11,039 nt of DNA from positions 3,743-14,781 of the forward strand of contig PXSL01000097.1 of the NCBI GenBank assembly GCA_003022815.1. Reading direction: 5' to 3'. Both the position numbers and the translations under genes were made by a program. A model generated the notes under the pieces. The model worked only from the letters and a program-made list of their open reading frames with translations, ran no database searches and was not told the DNA's origin. Every line of letters starts with the position of its first letter. The first letter of the stretch is position 1. Of this stretch, positions 1-6,802 are shown piece after piece. The stretch is from Halobacteriales archaeon SW_5_68_122 (GTDB lineage: Archaea; Halobacteriota; Halobacteria; Halobacteriales; Haloarculaceae).

Positions 1-2078
1 GACTCCTCGACGACGAGCGACGGCAGCGCGTAGTCGTGTCGCCCGCGGGCGGCGTGTTCGACCAGCCCGCGCTCCCGGAGGCTCCTGTTTGCGGCGTAGG
101 CGTCGGTCCGGTCGCCCGACCCGCCGGCGGCGACGTGGACCTCCCGGGGGGTCGCCGGGCCGTACTCGCGGTAATGGCGCAACATCCCGCGCTCGGTGTC
201 GCTCAGGTCGGCTATCTCCCGCCGGAGTCGGTCGGCGAGCGACTCGTCGGCCCGGAACGCCGGCGAACCTTCGCTCGGCGCATCCGGGCCGGTGTCGGGC
301 GTCGGGGCCCCCGGCTGCCCGGGCGGGTCGTCCCCTCTCGTCGCGTCCAGTTCGGCCGCTCTGGTGTCGGCCACCTGCTCGAGCAGGTCGTCGACGGGTC
401 CGCTCGTCGGCTCGTCGTCCGCGAGTTCCGACCGCTCCGGGGCACCGCCCGCGTGCTCCTCGGCAGCGTCCGGAACCGGCGACGGCATCGGCTCCCGCTC
501 GCCGTTGCGGACCGCCTCGAGGTACGCCTGTAGTTCGGGGTCCCGGCGGACGGCCGCCGGGTCGCCGAGTTCGGCCTGTGTCCCTGCGACCGAGGCCGCC
601 GACAGCGGCCGGCCGGTCACCTGCTCCATCATCGCCTGGGAGAACCGGTCGGCCATCCGCTTGAGGTCCTCGGCCTCGGCCAGCTGCCGTTCGAGGTCCT
701 CGATCCGCTCCTCCTTCCGTTCGAGTTCCCGCTCCAGGTCAGCGATGCGGTTCTCCCGCTGTTGTTGGGCCTCGGTTATCTCCTCGAGTTCGCCCAGCAG
801 GTCGCCGCTGACGCTCTTCAGTTCGGGCCGCTCGAAGTCCTCGAGTCCCGGCGTCGCGCCGGCGTCGAACGTCCGCTTGCGCTCGAACTGGACGACCCGA
901 ACGTCGTCGTTGTAGTCGGCCTGGAGGAAGCACTCGCCGTCGTCCATCTCCTCGACGTGGTCGGCGTACTCGCCGCCGAGGATGCGGCCGACCACCTTGG
1001 TGTCGTTGTTCCAGGTCAGCCGGTGCCAGACCATCCAGTCACACTGGGTGATGAAGTCTTTCTTCACGTCGGCCGGCCGCTGGCTGATGCCGACGACGCC
1101 GAGGCCGTGCTTGCGGCCACGCTTGCCCACCTTGATGAGCATTCGGCCGCACTCGTCGATGCCGCCGCCCTCGGGGATGTACTCGTGGACCTCCTCGATG
1201 AGCATCAGGAACGGCTGTTTCAGCTTCTTTTCCTTGGCGAACAGCTGTTTGGTCACCGCGGTCAGCAGTTCGCGGGCCTCCGACTCGTCGAGGAAGCTCG
1301 AGACGTCCAGGATGATGGGGACGTTCTGCTCCAAGGCGAGTTCGGCTATCTTCTCGGCGTGTTCGACGTTCACCCGCAGGTCGCACTCCTCGTCGGCGCC
1401 GACGTGGAGGATTTCGTACTCCTCCTTCAGGCCGTAGTACTCGCCGTCGATGTCGACGATAAGCAGGCCGTACCCCTGGTCGAGCAGTTTCTCACAGATG
1501 ACGCTCGCGGAGTTGGAGTTGTGGACGAACACGCCGTCGGCGATGAAGTTATCGTTGAGTTCGACGTCGAGGTCGTACACCTGGCGCGTCTCGTCCAGTG
1601 ACTCGACCGAGACGACCCGCTTCCACTGGACGTCGGAGCGACCGAACTGTCGCGCACGACCACCAACGTCCAGCGCCTCCATCGCGCGGTTATACGTCTC
1701 GCGTCCGACTTTCTGTTTGCGAGTATGATTGTGGAGCGCGGCCGCTCTCGAACGGTCGTCGCCGTCGCGGTCGTTCCAGCCTCCATCGCTCGCTGCCCGA
1801 TTCAGCACGTCACCGAAGTTGGGGACCATGTCCTTCGCGTTGTAACTCTCGCCGGATTCGAGCGACGCGACGAGGGCCCCGAGAGCCTCGTGTTTGTCGT
1901 TGATGAGGAGATCGACCGTTTCGGCGAACGTCGGAATCGAGAAGGCGTCAACGCGCAATCGCGTGTACTCCCTCGTTTCGTCGTTGTAGGTGGTGTACTT
2001 GTCCTCAAGAGACGCCGAGACGCCGAACTGTCGCAGGAGTTCGACGACGCCGTCGAGCAGCTCACGGGACTTCGACAT
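1..2078 (-). CDS. HerA-like ATPase, C-terminal piece: intein C-half, ATPase core, coiled coil and winged-helix tail (runs off left edge)
   Basis: This frame is open from a stop at 2096-2094 to the window edge. Its first ATG is 2078-2076 (MSKSRELLDG), giving 692 codons in the window. Residues 1-187 are the C-half of the intein, ending in block F (about VYDLDVE) and block G (NDNFIADGVFVHN). The C-extein starts at Ser188 (SNSASVICE), which completes the Walker A begun in the N-terminal piece. Visible further on are VDIDGEYYG, a Walker B (LMLIEEVHEYIPEG), a conserved KRGRKHGLG stretch and the ISQRP sensor region. A heptad-like coiled coil follows (around 660-780), then an acidic Pro-rich linker and a probable winged-helix domain (about 1-240). 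The family is the HerA-FtsK hexameric DNA-pumping ATPases; its role in DNA end processing or transport is inferred. No clear Shine-Dalgarno precedes 2078. Whether translation restarts there, frameshifts, or the gene is dead cannot be decided from the sequence. Confidence 0.8.
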   Translation of the reverse strand, partial: MSKSRELLDGVVELLRQFGVSASLEDKYTTYNDETREYTRLRVDAFSIPTFAETVDLLINDKHEALGALVASLESGESYNAKDMVPNFGDVLNRAASDGGWNDRDGDDRSRAAALHNHTRKQKVGRETYNRAMEALDVGGRARQFGRSDVQWKRVVSVESLDETRQVYDLDVELNDNFIADGVFVHNSNSASVICEKLLDQGYGLLIVDIDGEYYGLKEEYEILHVGADEECDLRVNVEHAEKIAELALEQNVPIILDVSSFLDESEARELLTAVTKQLFAKEKKLKQPFLMLIEEVHEYIPEGGGIDECGRMLIKVGKRGRKHGLGVVGISQRPADVKKDFITQCDWMVWHRLTWNNDTKVVGRILGGEYADHVEEMDDGECFLQADYNDDVRVVQFERKRTFDAGATPGLEDFERPELKSVSGDLLGELEEITEAQQQRENRIADLERELERKEERIEDLERQLAEAEDLKRMADRFSQAMMEQVTGRPLSAASVAGTQAELGDPAAVRRDPELQAYLEAVRNGEREPMPSPVPDAAEEHAGGAPERSELADDEPTSGPVDDLLEQVADTRAAELDATRGDDPPGQPGAPTPDTGPDAPSEGSPAFRADESLADRLRREIADLSDTERGMLRHYREYGPATPREVHVAAGGSGDRTDAYAANRSLRERGLVEHAARGRHDYALPSLVVEE

Positions 2079-2719
2079 CGCCGTCTGCGCTTGTCAGCGG
2101 CGCCGCGGCTAAACTCGGCAGCCAGGAACTCGGCGAGTGGTTTGAAACCGAGAGTGCAGAACCGGTCATACAGGTTGAATCCCGCCTCGTCGAGGAACTC
2201 CTTGACCCGTTCGTCGGTCGCAGAAAGCTGTATCGTCATTTTTGTATCGAACGATCCTTCGGCGAGATAGAGACCGACGATTCGGCCTTCCTCGGCACCG
2301 AGTTCGAAGTACCGGTCCTCGACGCGTGATGCGCTTCGTATCTCTCCGTCACGGATGTCCAGCGTGCCCGACTCCGTGACGTACTCCCCGAGATCGATCT
2401 CCGTACACGTTTCCGGCTCCGGTAGCGACCTCGAAAGCGGCATCCACGTGCCCTCTTCGACGTTCTCTCCCCGGACGGGAACTATTTCGAGGTCCTGTAC
2501 CGTGAGGAAACTGTGGTCCTCCGTGCCGACGAGTTCCGTGCCGTCTTCGAGCGTGATACGCACGAGGTCGTCGGCTTTGTGCTCGAGCGTCGCCTGTACC
2601 GGGCGGAACTCCTGTTCGTACGTCCGTTCGTTCAGGGAGAGCACCCGCTCGCCCTCTTCGACCTCCTCTATCGGCTTTCGACCGGTTTCGGTGTACACCG
2701 GGGTCCCTCCGAGGATGCT
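1518..2719 (-). other. Intein in the Walker A motif of the HerA-like ATPase, endonuclease decayed and frame broken
   Basis: The boundaries are Ser (2719-2717) at the N-terminus and Asn (1520-1518), preceded by His, at the C-terminus. The +1 extein residue is Ser (1517-1515). Removing the element rejoins GKSGSGK with SNSASV to restore a P-loop. P-loops are a common insertion site for inteins. The element is 1202 bases, not a multiple of three. Blocks A, B, F and G of the splicing domain are present. Of the LAGLIDADG homing endonuclease, block C (VGLYLAEGS) is visible. The linker and second motif (usually a FxxGYFDGDG-like stretch) are absent: the sequence passes from AEFSRGAADK straight to AQTAMSKSRELLDG. 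This fits a small deletion near 2080-2092 that removed roughly 40 codons. Base composition is lower in GC than the extein (47% in 2221-2280 against 68% in 1081-1140, counted by eye), consistent with a mobile origin. Confidence 0.88.
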
Positions 2720-2854
2720 CTTTCCGGATCCGCTCTTACCAGTGACGAACGACCGCCCGGTCAGGACGTCGACGACGGGCAACTCGACGGAAGCGCCGGC
2801 GTCCTTGCCGCGACTCACCTCTCCGATGCGAATCGTCTCCGTATCCTCGCCCAT
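1802..2854 (-). CDS. HerA-like ATPase, N-terminal piece: P-loop start plus N-half of an intein
   Basis: The ATG at 2854 begins a 350-codon frame. Residues 1-45 are the start of a HerA/DUF87-type ATPase ending in an incomplete Walker A (GKSGSGK). Residue 46 (Ser) starts an intein. Visible intein parts are block A (46-62, SILGGTPV), block B (about 108-118, with T111 and H114 of the TxxH motif) and a first LAGLIDADG-like block C (about 191-201, VGLYLAEGS). After K255 (about 2090) the acidic sequence turns abruptly into an Arg/Ser/Thr-rich tail of about 95 residues up to a TGA at 1802-1804. That tail is the wrong frame of the intein C-half. The correct frame resumes at 2078. A weak TATA-like stretch (rc 2890-2881, GACAACTAT) lies about 30 bases before the ATG, so a leaderless transcript is possible. 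The protein alone has no ATPase core and could work only by trans-splicing. It may instead be the 5' part of a pseudogene or of a gene with a sequencing error. Confidence 0.8.
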   Translation of the reverse strand: MGEDTETIRIGEVSRGKDAGASVELPVVDVLTGRSFVTGKSGSGKSILGGTPVYTETGRKPIEEVEEGERVLSLNERTYEQEFRPVQATLEHKADDLVRITLEDGTELVGTEDHSFLTVQDLEIVPVRGENVEEGTWMPLSRSLPEPETCTEIDLGEYVTESGTLDIRDGEIRSASRVEDRYFELGAEEGRIVGLYLAEGSFDTKMTIQLSATDERVKEFLDEAGFNLYDRFCTLGFKPLAEFLAAEFSRGAADKRRRRCRSPVSCSTASSNSCDSSASRRLLRTSTPPTTTKRGSTRDCALTPSRFRRSPKRSISSSTTNTRLSGPSSRRSNPARVTTRRTWSPTSVTC

Positions 2855-2929
2855 TACCGGACGGCAGGCGTGGGCCGCACATAGTTGTCAGTCAGACGGG
2901 CGTCTTGCGGGGCCGCGGGCGTAGCCGCG

Positions 2930-3364
2930 TCACCGCGACTCCCGCAGGACGGTCCCGGCGGGCACGTCCTCGCGGACGGTCACCCCGGCACCGACGACGG
3001 CGTCCTCCCCGACGGTCACGCCCGGCAGCACGACCGCACCGGCGCCGACGAACGCCCCCCGCTCGAGAACGACCGTCTTGAAGGTGTCCTCGCGGAACGT
3101 CATCCCGGACTGGCCGAGGTCGTGGGTGACGCCGACGACGGCGGCGTTGGGACCGACCTGGACCTCCGGCGCTATCTCCGCGTTCTCGACGTAGACGTTG
3201 GCGTTGATATCGGTCGGCCCCTCGATTTTGGCCTTCTTCACGGAGGTCCGCTCGTAGACCCGGACCCCGTCGCCGACCTCGGCGTCGTGGACCGTGACGT
3301 ACTCCCGGAGGTCGGCGTCGCCGACCGTCGCGTTCTCGAGGCGTGCTGTCTCGTCGATGGCCAT
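2930..3364 (-). CDS. Hexapeptide-repeat (left-handed beta-helix) acyltransferase
   Basis: This 144-residue acidic protein has runs of hexapeptide repeats along most of its length. Examples are ATVGDADLREYVTV (12-25), AEIAPEVQVGPNAAVVG (62-78) and AFVGAGAVVLPGVTVGEDAVVGAG (104-127), ending in the typical VREDVPAGTVL cap. His81 in the loop after the first coil block (VTHDLGQ) is a candidate catalytic His, by analogy with acetyltransferases of this fold. Such proteins usually form trimers and move acyl groups from acyl-CoA to sugars, amino sugars or small molecules. The substrate cannot be read from sequence. The ATG at 3364 is the first Met and starts just ahead of the first repeat. The gene lies 37 bases downstream of the 3402-3680 gene and 75 bases upstream of the HerA-like gene in the same direction, so co-transcription is plausible. 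A gamma-carbonic-anhydrase-like protein of the same fold is less likely because the His triad is not evident. Confidence 0.85.
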   Translation of the reverse strand: MAIDETARLENATVGDADLREYVTVHDAEVGDGVRVYERTSVKKAKIEGPTDINANVYVENAEIAPEVQVGPNAAVVGVTHDLGQSGMTFREDTFKTVVLERGAFVGAGAVVLPGVTVGEDAVVGAGVTVREDVPAGTVLRESR

Positions 3365-3401
3365 GCCGGGGGCTGTCGGCGGCCGGCAATGAGACTGTGG
3401 G

Positions 3402-3680
3402 TCAGGCCTCGCCCCGGATGACCCAGTGGTCGTCGTCCTGCCGGACGAGACGGGACGGCTCCCGGAGTTTTGCTATGTAACCCGTCGGCTGGTCGAGCAG
3501 TTCGTGGTCGGCGTCGACGCGGACGAGGTTGCCGATGAGCTGTGCCGACGGCGGCTTCTGGGCCGCCCCGCAGTCGTAGATGGTGATGAACTCGTTGCCG
3601 TCGCTGGTCTCGTGGACGATGACGTGGGCGTGGGGCGCGAGGTGCCACGCCTCCTCACCGGCGACGGCAAGATGGTTCAT
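3402..3680 (-). CDS. Small acidic hypothetical protein, likely conserved in haloarchaea
   Basis: I do not recognise the family. The chosen start is the ATG at 3680 (MNHLAVAGEEAW), giving 92 residues. An in-frame GTG at 3752 would add 24 residues, but that extension is Ala/Pro/Arg-rich and unlike the acidic body. The protein is soluble, with no membrane segment, and contains mixed beta-like stretches (HVIVHET, EFITIYDCG, LIGNLVRVDADHELL, WVIRGEA). The single Cys sits in YDCGAAQKPPSAQ. Amino-acid use matches genuine haloarchaeal coding sequence. It is the first gene of a possible minus-strand unit with the acyltransferase and the HerA-like ATPase. A TATA-like element near 3771-3778 could drive it. 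Confidence 0.7.
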   Translation of the reverse strand: MNHLAVAGEEAWHLAPHAHVIVHETSDGNEFITIYDCGAAQKPPSAQLIGNLVRVDADHELLDQPTGYIAKLREPSRLVRQDDDHWVIRGEA

Positions 3681-3814
3681 GGCCGACGCTTGGGCCGCCG
3701 GCAGGAAAGCGGTTCCGCTCGCCGGCGCGTCGATTCCCTGGGGACGTCTCACGTCTCGAAACCGTCACCCGATATATGAGCCCGCGCGCGGAGGGTACGG
3801 AGTGAGTCCTCCCG
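3681..3814. promoter_or_regulatory. Divergent promoter region with a near-symmetric TATA element
   Basis: This spacer lies between the minus-strand hypothetical gene and the plus-strand kinase gene. The stretch GATATATGAG at about 3771-3780 is the only AT-rich element. ATATAT reads the same on both strands, so it could act as TATA in either direction. On the plus strand it lies about 40 bases before the ATG at 3815, with a GGAG at 3796-3799 as a possible weak ribosome site. On the minus strand it lies about 25 bases before the GTG at 3752 and about 95 before the ATG at 3680. Function is inferred from position only. Confidence 0.45.
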
Positions 3815-5289
3815 ATGCTCACCCGTCTCGTCCTTGCGAGCAGTCTGTTCCTCCTCTGTGGACTGGCCATCGTCGGGTGGCGGAACCGTTCGGACCCCGG
3901 CGCGGGCGTGTTTGGTCTGCTGGAGGCCGTCTCGGCGGTCTGGGTGGCGCTCACGGTGGTCGGCCTCTCGCTGCCGCCGGGGGTCGCCCGCCTGCGGGTC
4001 TGGGGCGCAACGACGGCGCTGAGCCTCCTCGTCGTCCTGCTGTGGATGGCGTTCATCCTGCGGTACACCGGCCGTGACAGGTGGCTCCGGCCGACCCGGT
4101 TCGGGGTCCATGGGGCCCGATGGTCGGCGGCCTTGAGCAGTCGACCACGCCGGCCGGGACCACCGTCGGCGTCTCCATCGAGCCGATTGGCGCCGCGCTC
4201 GGCGTCTACGTCTATCTGGTCTTCCTCACCGGGTTGAGCATCGTTCTGAAGACGCTGCTGGAGGGGCGCAACCGGTTCGTCGGCCAGGCGATGGCGTTTC
4301 TGCTCGGGACGCTCGTGACTGTCGTGGCAAGCGTCGGCGAACTCGCCGGAGTACCGACGACCGGCTACCCGCTGACGCAGACGACACTGGGCGTCCAGGC
4401 CCTGCTGTGGGGCTACGCGGTGTTCGGCCAGCGGTTCCTCCTGGAGACCCCCGCCGTCGCCAGAATCGGCGAGCGAGCGGTGTTCGACGAACTCGACGAC
4501 GGGATACTCGTCGTCGACGGCAGCGGGACGGTGACCCGGGCCAACCCCAGGGCCCGGGCGTACCTCGGTGCGGACCCGGTGGGGGCGTCGCTGTCCGACC
4601 TGCTCGCGTCGTTCGGCGCCGACGGCCTCGAGGAACTACCGACCCGATTCAGGCGACAGGGCCGGGCCTTTCAGGTGAAGGCCTCAACGGTCGAGGACTG
4701 GCGGGGCGAGACGGTCGGCCGGGCGCTCGCCGTGCGCGAGGTCACCGGCCTGGCGCGCCGCCAGCAGCGCCTCGAGGTGCTCACCGGCGAGGCGGCGGCA
4801 CTCTCGGAGCAGATCGTCTCGACCGCGGACAGCCTGCTGAGCATCAGCGAGCGGGCCGTCGCACTGGACGGTCTGCTCGAGGAGGACGGGGCGACGACGA
4901 CCGTCAATGTCGAGTCATTCTTCGAGCGGTGCGTCGACCAACTCGCCGAGGAGTACCCCGAGGCGTCCGTCAACGCGACCGTCGGGGCCGGCGAGTTGCG
5001 GACCGACTCTCATCTGCTCTCGCTGGTCGTCGAGGAGGCCGTCGAGAACGCGCTAAAGCACGCCGGCGACGCGCCCAGCGTCGAGGTCCGGGTCGAGCGA
5101 AAGGCGGCCGGCGTCCGTTTCGTCGTCGCTGACGACGGGCCCGGCATCCCGCCGGTCGAACTCGAACCGGTCCGGTCCGGCACGGAGACGGACCTCCAGC
5201 ACGCGACCGGCCTCGGCCTGTGGCTCATCGCCGACCGGTCCCGCGCGGCCGCCGCGCCGGCGGCCGCGTTCGTCAGTCGAACCGGGTGA
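3815..5289 (+). pseudogene. Degenerate 7TM-PAS sensor histidine kinase, frame-broken, lacking H-box and end of ATPase domain
   Basis: Two adjoining frames make one kinase. The first (ATG 3815, sensible to about 4110) encodes three membrane helices (LASSLFLLCGLAIVG, AVSAVWVALTVVGLSL, TTALSLLVVLLWMAFILRYTGR). The second frame (sensible from about 4110, stop 5287-5289) gives three more (about 4190-4440), then a PAS domain (4470-4760, FDELDDGILVVDGSG). The ATPase domain follows: N box (EEAVENALKHAG, near 5035-5070), G1 (DDGPGIP, 5131-5151) and G2 (TGLGLWL, about 5206-5226). In haloarchaeal kinases of this type a fourth helix should lie at the frame junction, and it is absent. The phospho-acceptor stretch (normally like RHNLRND) should follow RLEVL near 4780, but the text jumps to TGEAAALSEQI. 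After G2 the last strand and helix are replaced by an Ala-rich tail encoded by a hairpin. It is probably non-functional as a kinase. Sequence error is an alternative for the frame break. The end overlaps dinB tail-to-tail by 17 bases. Confidence 0.75.
5244..5268. repeat. Perfect GC-only inverted repeat (11-bp arms, 3-base loop) between convergent genes
   Basis: The arms CGCGGCCGCCG (5244-5254) and CGGCGGCCGCG (5258-5268) are exact reverse complements around a CGC loop. Transcribed, this is a very stable hairpin. It lies 4 bases beyond the dinB stop and inside the last codons of the kinase relic. No T-run follows on either strand, so it is not a canonical archaeal terminator, although it could hinder convergent transcription. 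It may mark the joint at which the kinase 3' end was lost. Confidence 0.8.
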
Positions 5290-6358
5290 GGTCCGTCTGG
5301 CCGCCGGTCGGGTCGTCCCGCCGCCGTCGCACGTCCCGGTCGGCCCCGCCGGCGCCCTCCCAGGCGTCGAGGCTGGCCTGGTCGCGGTCCGCAAACGAGA
5401 GGTTCGAGACGCGGACGCCGAGCTTCCTGATGGTGACCTCCTCGAACTCCGACAGCAGGTCGAGCGCGACGGCCTCCAGCAGGTCCGGGTCCTCGACGGG
5501 GCCGGACAGCGACCGCGCGCGGGTGTTGACGTCGAATGGTGGTTCGACGGCCTTGATGCCGATGGTCTTGTAGAGGGCGTCCTTGGCGGCCGCGCGGTCG
5601 GCCACCTCCTCGGCCAGCGCCCGCACCCGGTCGCGCTTGTCGGCGGGATCGGCCGTCGCCTCGACGAACGCCGACTCGCTGGAGAGGCTCTTCGGGCGGC
5701 TCTTCGGCTCGACCGCCCGGTCGTCCTCACCGCGGGCCTGGGCGTAGATATCCCGGCCGCGCTCGCCGAAGGCCTCGACCAGCGTCACCTCGTCGGCGGC
5801 GGCAACGTCGCCGGCCGTCTCCAGTCCCATCTCCCGAAGTTCCCGCGCGGTCACCGGCCCGACGCCGTGCAGTTCCGCAACGTCCTTCGGGTCGAGGAAC
5901 GACCGCACCTCGTCGGGTTCGACGATCACCAGTCCGTCGGGCTTATGGGCGTCGGAGGCCAACTTTGCCGTCGTCATGTTCGGTGCGACCCCAACGGAGG
6001 CAACGACGCCCGCGGCCGCCTCGATGTCGGCCTTCAGTCGCCGGCCGAACGCCTCGGCGTCGGCCCACGCGAACTCGCCCAGACCCGTGTCCCCGGGATC
6101 GTCGGCGGTCGCCCGCCGCGGCAGCAGTTCTAGCGCCTCCGAGATGGCCATCGCCGACTCGATGCCGTACTCGCGGGCCTCGTAACTTGCGGTGGCGACG
6201 GCGCCGTGGGTCTCGCCGTGCTCGTAGCCCATCCCAACGATTACGGGTTCGCCGTCCAGTTCTGGCTCCCGGAGGCGCTCGCAGGCCGCATAAAAGCAGT
6301 CCATGTCGACGTGACAGACTACGCGCTCCGGCGTCTCGACGCCCGGGAGCCGCGCCAT
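5273..6358 (-). CDS. dinB: DNA polymerase IV (Y-family, DinB), missing the catalytic SxDE segment
   Basis: The 361-residue protein is clearly Y-family. It has the first metal-binding motif VDMDCFYAACE (17-27, D18/D20), GAVATASYEARE (52-63), the palm/thumb stretch ASVGVAPNMTTAKLASD (120-136), a helix-hairpin-helix (ELHGVGPVTARELREMG, 152-168) and a little finger. The C-terminal tail QTDLTRFD fits a PCNA-interacting peptide (QxxLxxF). Family members do translesion synthesis bound to PCNA. Usual haloarchaeal length is about 400-430 residues. Between RRATADDPGD (about 81-90) and AWADAEAFGRRLK (97-109) the normal stretch with SIDEAYLD is absent. It normally carries two of the three catalytic acidic residues. 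About 45 residues seem lost in frame, so polymerase activity is unlikely unless the gap is an assembly artefact. The ATG at 6358 is preceded by a TATA element at leaderless spacing. Confidence 0.9.
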   Translation of the reverse strand: MARLPGVETPERVVCHVDMDCFYAACERLREPELDGEPVIVGMGYEHGETHGAVATASYEAREYGIESAMAISEALELLPRRATADDPGDTGLGEFAWADAEAFGRRLKADIEAAAGVVASVGVAPNMTTAKLASDAHKPDGLVIVEPDEVRSFLDPKDVAELHGVGPVTARELREMGLETAGDVAAADEVTLVEAFGERGRDIYAQARGEDDRAVEPKSRPKSLSSESAFVEATADPADKRDRVRALAEEVADRAAAKDALYKTIGIKAVEPPFDVNTRARSLSGPVEDPDLLEAVALDLLSEFEEVTIRKLGVRVSNLSFADRDQASLDAWEGAGGADRDVRRRRDDPTGGQTDLTRFD

Positions 6359-6380
6359 ACCGGCGGTTCGGACGGCCGCG

Positions 6381-6390
6381 TCTATAAGCC
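6381..6390 (-). promoter_or_regulatory. TATA element of dinB
   Basis: The minus-strand reading GGCTTATAGA is the only AT-rich patch upstream of dinB. Its centre lies about 27 bases before the ATG at 6358. That is the spacing expected when archaeal transcription starts at or next to the start codon, so a leaderless dinB mRNA is likely. Confidence 0.6.
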
Positions 6391-6421
6391 TCCGGAACCG
6401 GGGTGAAACTGGAACCGGGGC

Positions 6422-6742
6422 CTACGGGTCGTACCGGCCGAACAGCGACTTGAGGTACAGCGCCCCCTCCCGTGGCGTCGCCGACGTGACGCCGAAGACA
6501 CCGCCGTTGGGGGGCGCCCGACTGTAGGCCCGCGTCGGTCGCACAGACGAGCAGGTCACCACCGTCTCGGCGCTGACGAGTTCGCGGTTCCGTTTTAGCG
6601 GCCCGGTCATGGCCGGGGGGTCCGGGGGGTGCCAATCATCGGGGTCGATTCGGGAGTCGGCGAGGCCGACGGCGCCGGCGACGGCACCGCCGACGAGGAC
6701 GGCCGACGCCAGCGGGTGCCAGCGGAGGAATCCAAGAACCAT
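6422..6742 (-). CDS. Hypothetical protein with one N-terminal membrane helix
   Basis: I do not recognise this 106-residue product. The N-terminus (about 5-28, FLRWHPLASAVLVGGAVAGAVGL) is a good single membrane helix. It is followed by an acidic Pro-rich segment (DSRIDPDDWHPPDPP). The C-terminal half (from about M45) has unusual composition for this genome: few acids, and many Ser/Arg/Thr (RPTRAYSRAPPNGG). That half could be a different short protein starting at M45, or the wrong frame after a lesion. The ATG at 6742 is supported by the helix immediately after it. It is followed by dinB in the same direction with a 63-base gap, though dinB appears to have its own promoter. Confidence 0.5.
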   Translation of the reverse strand: MVLGFLRWHPLASAVLVGGAVAGAVGLADSRIDPDDWHPPDPPAMTGPLKRNRELVSAETVVTCSSVRPTRAYSRAPPNGGVFGVTSATPREGALYLKSLFGRYDP

Positions 6743-6802
6743 GCGAGCACGTCTCCCGGACGGCTGTTGAAGGCTTCGGGGACCGCACCCGATGCCTCCG
6801 GC

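Noticed and set aside
762..1601. Long plus-strand open frame opposite the HerA-like ATPase
   Set aside because: It is a mirror of the acidic minus-strand gene: Val/Leu/Asp-rich low-complexity text with no domain. The opposite strand has clear Walker B and sensor motifs.
5244..5268. Hairpin as a transcription terminator for dinB
   Set aside because: No T-rich run follows on either strand, and archaeal termination depends mainly on U-rich tracts.
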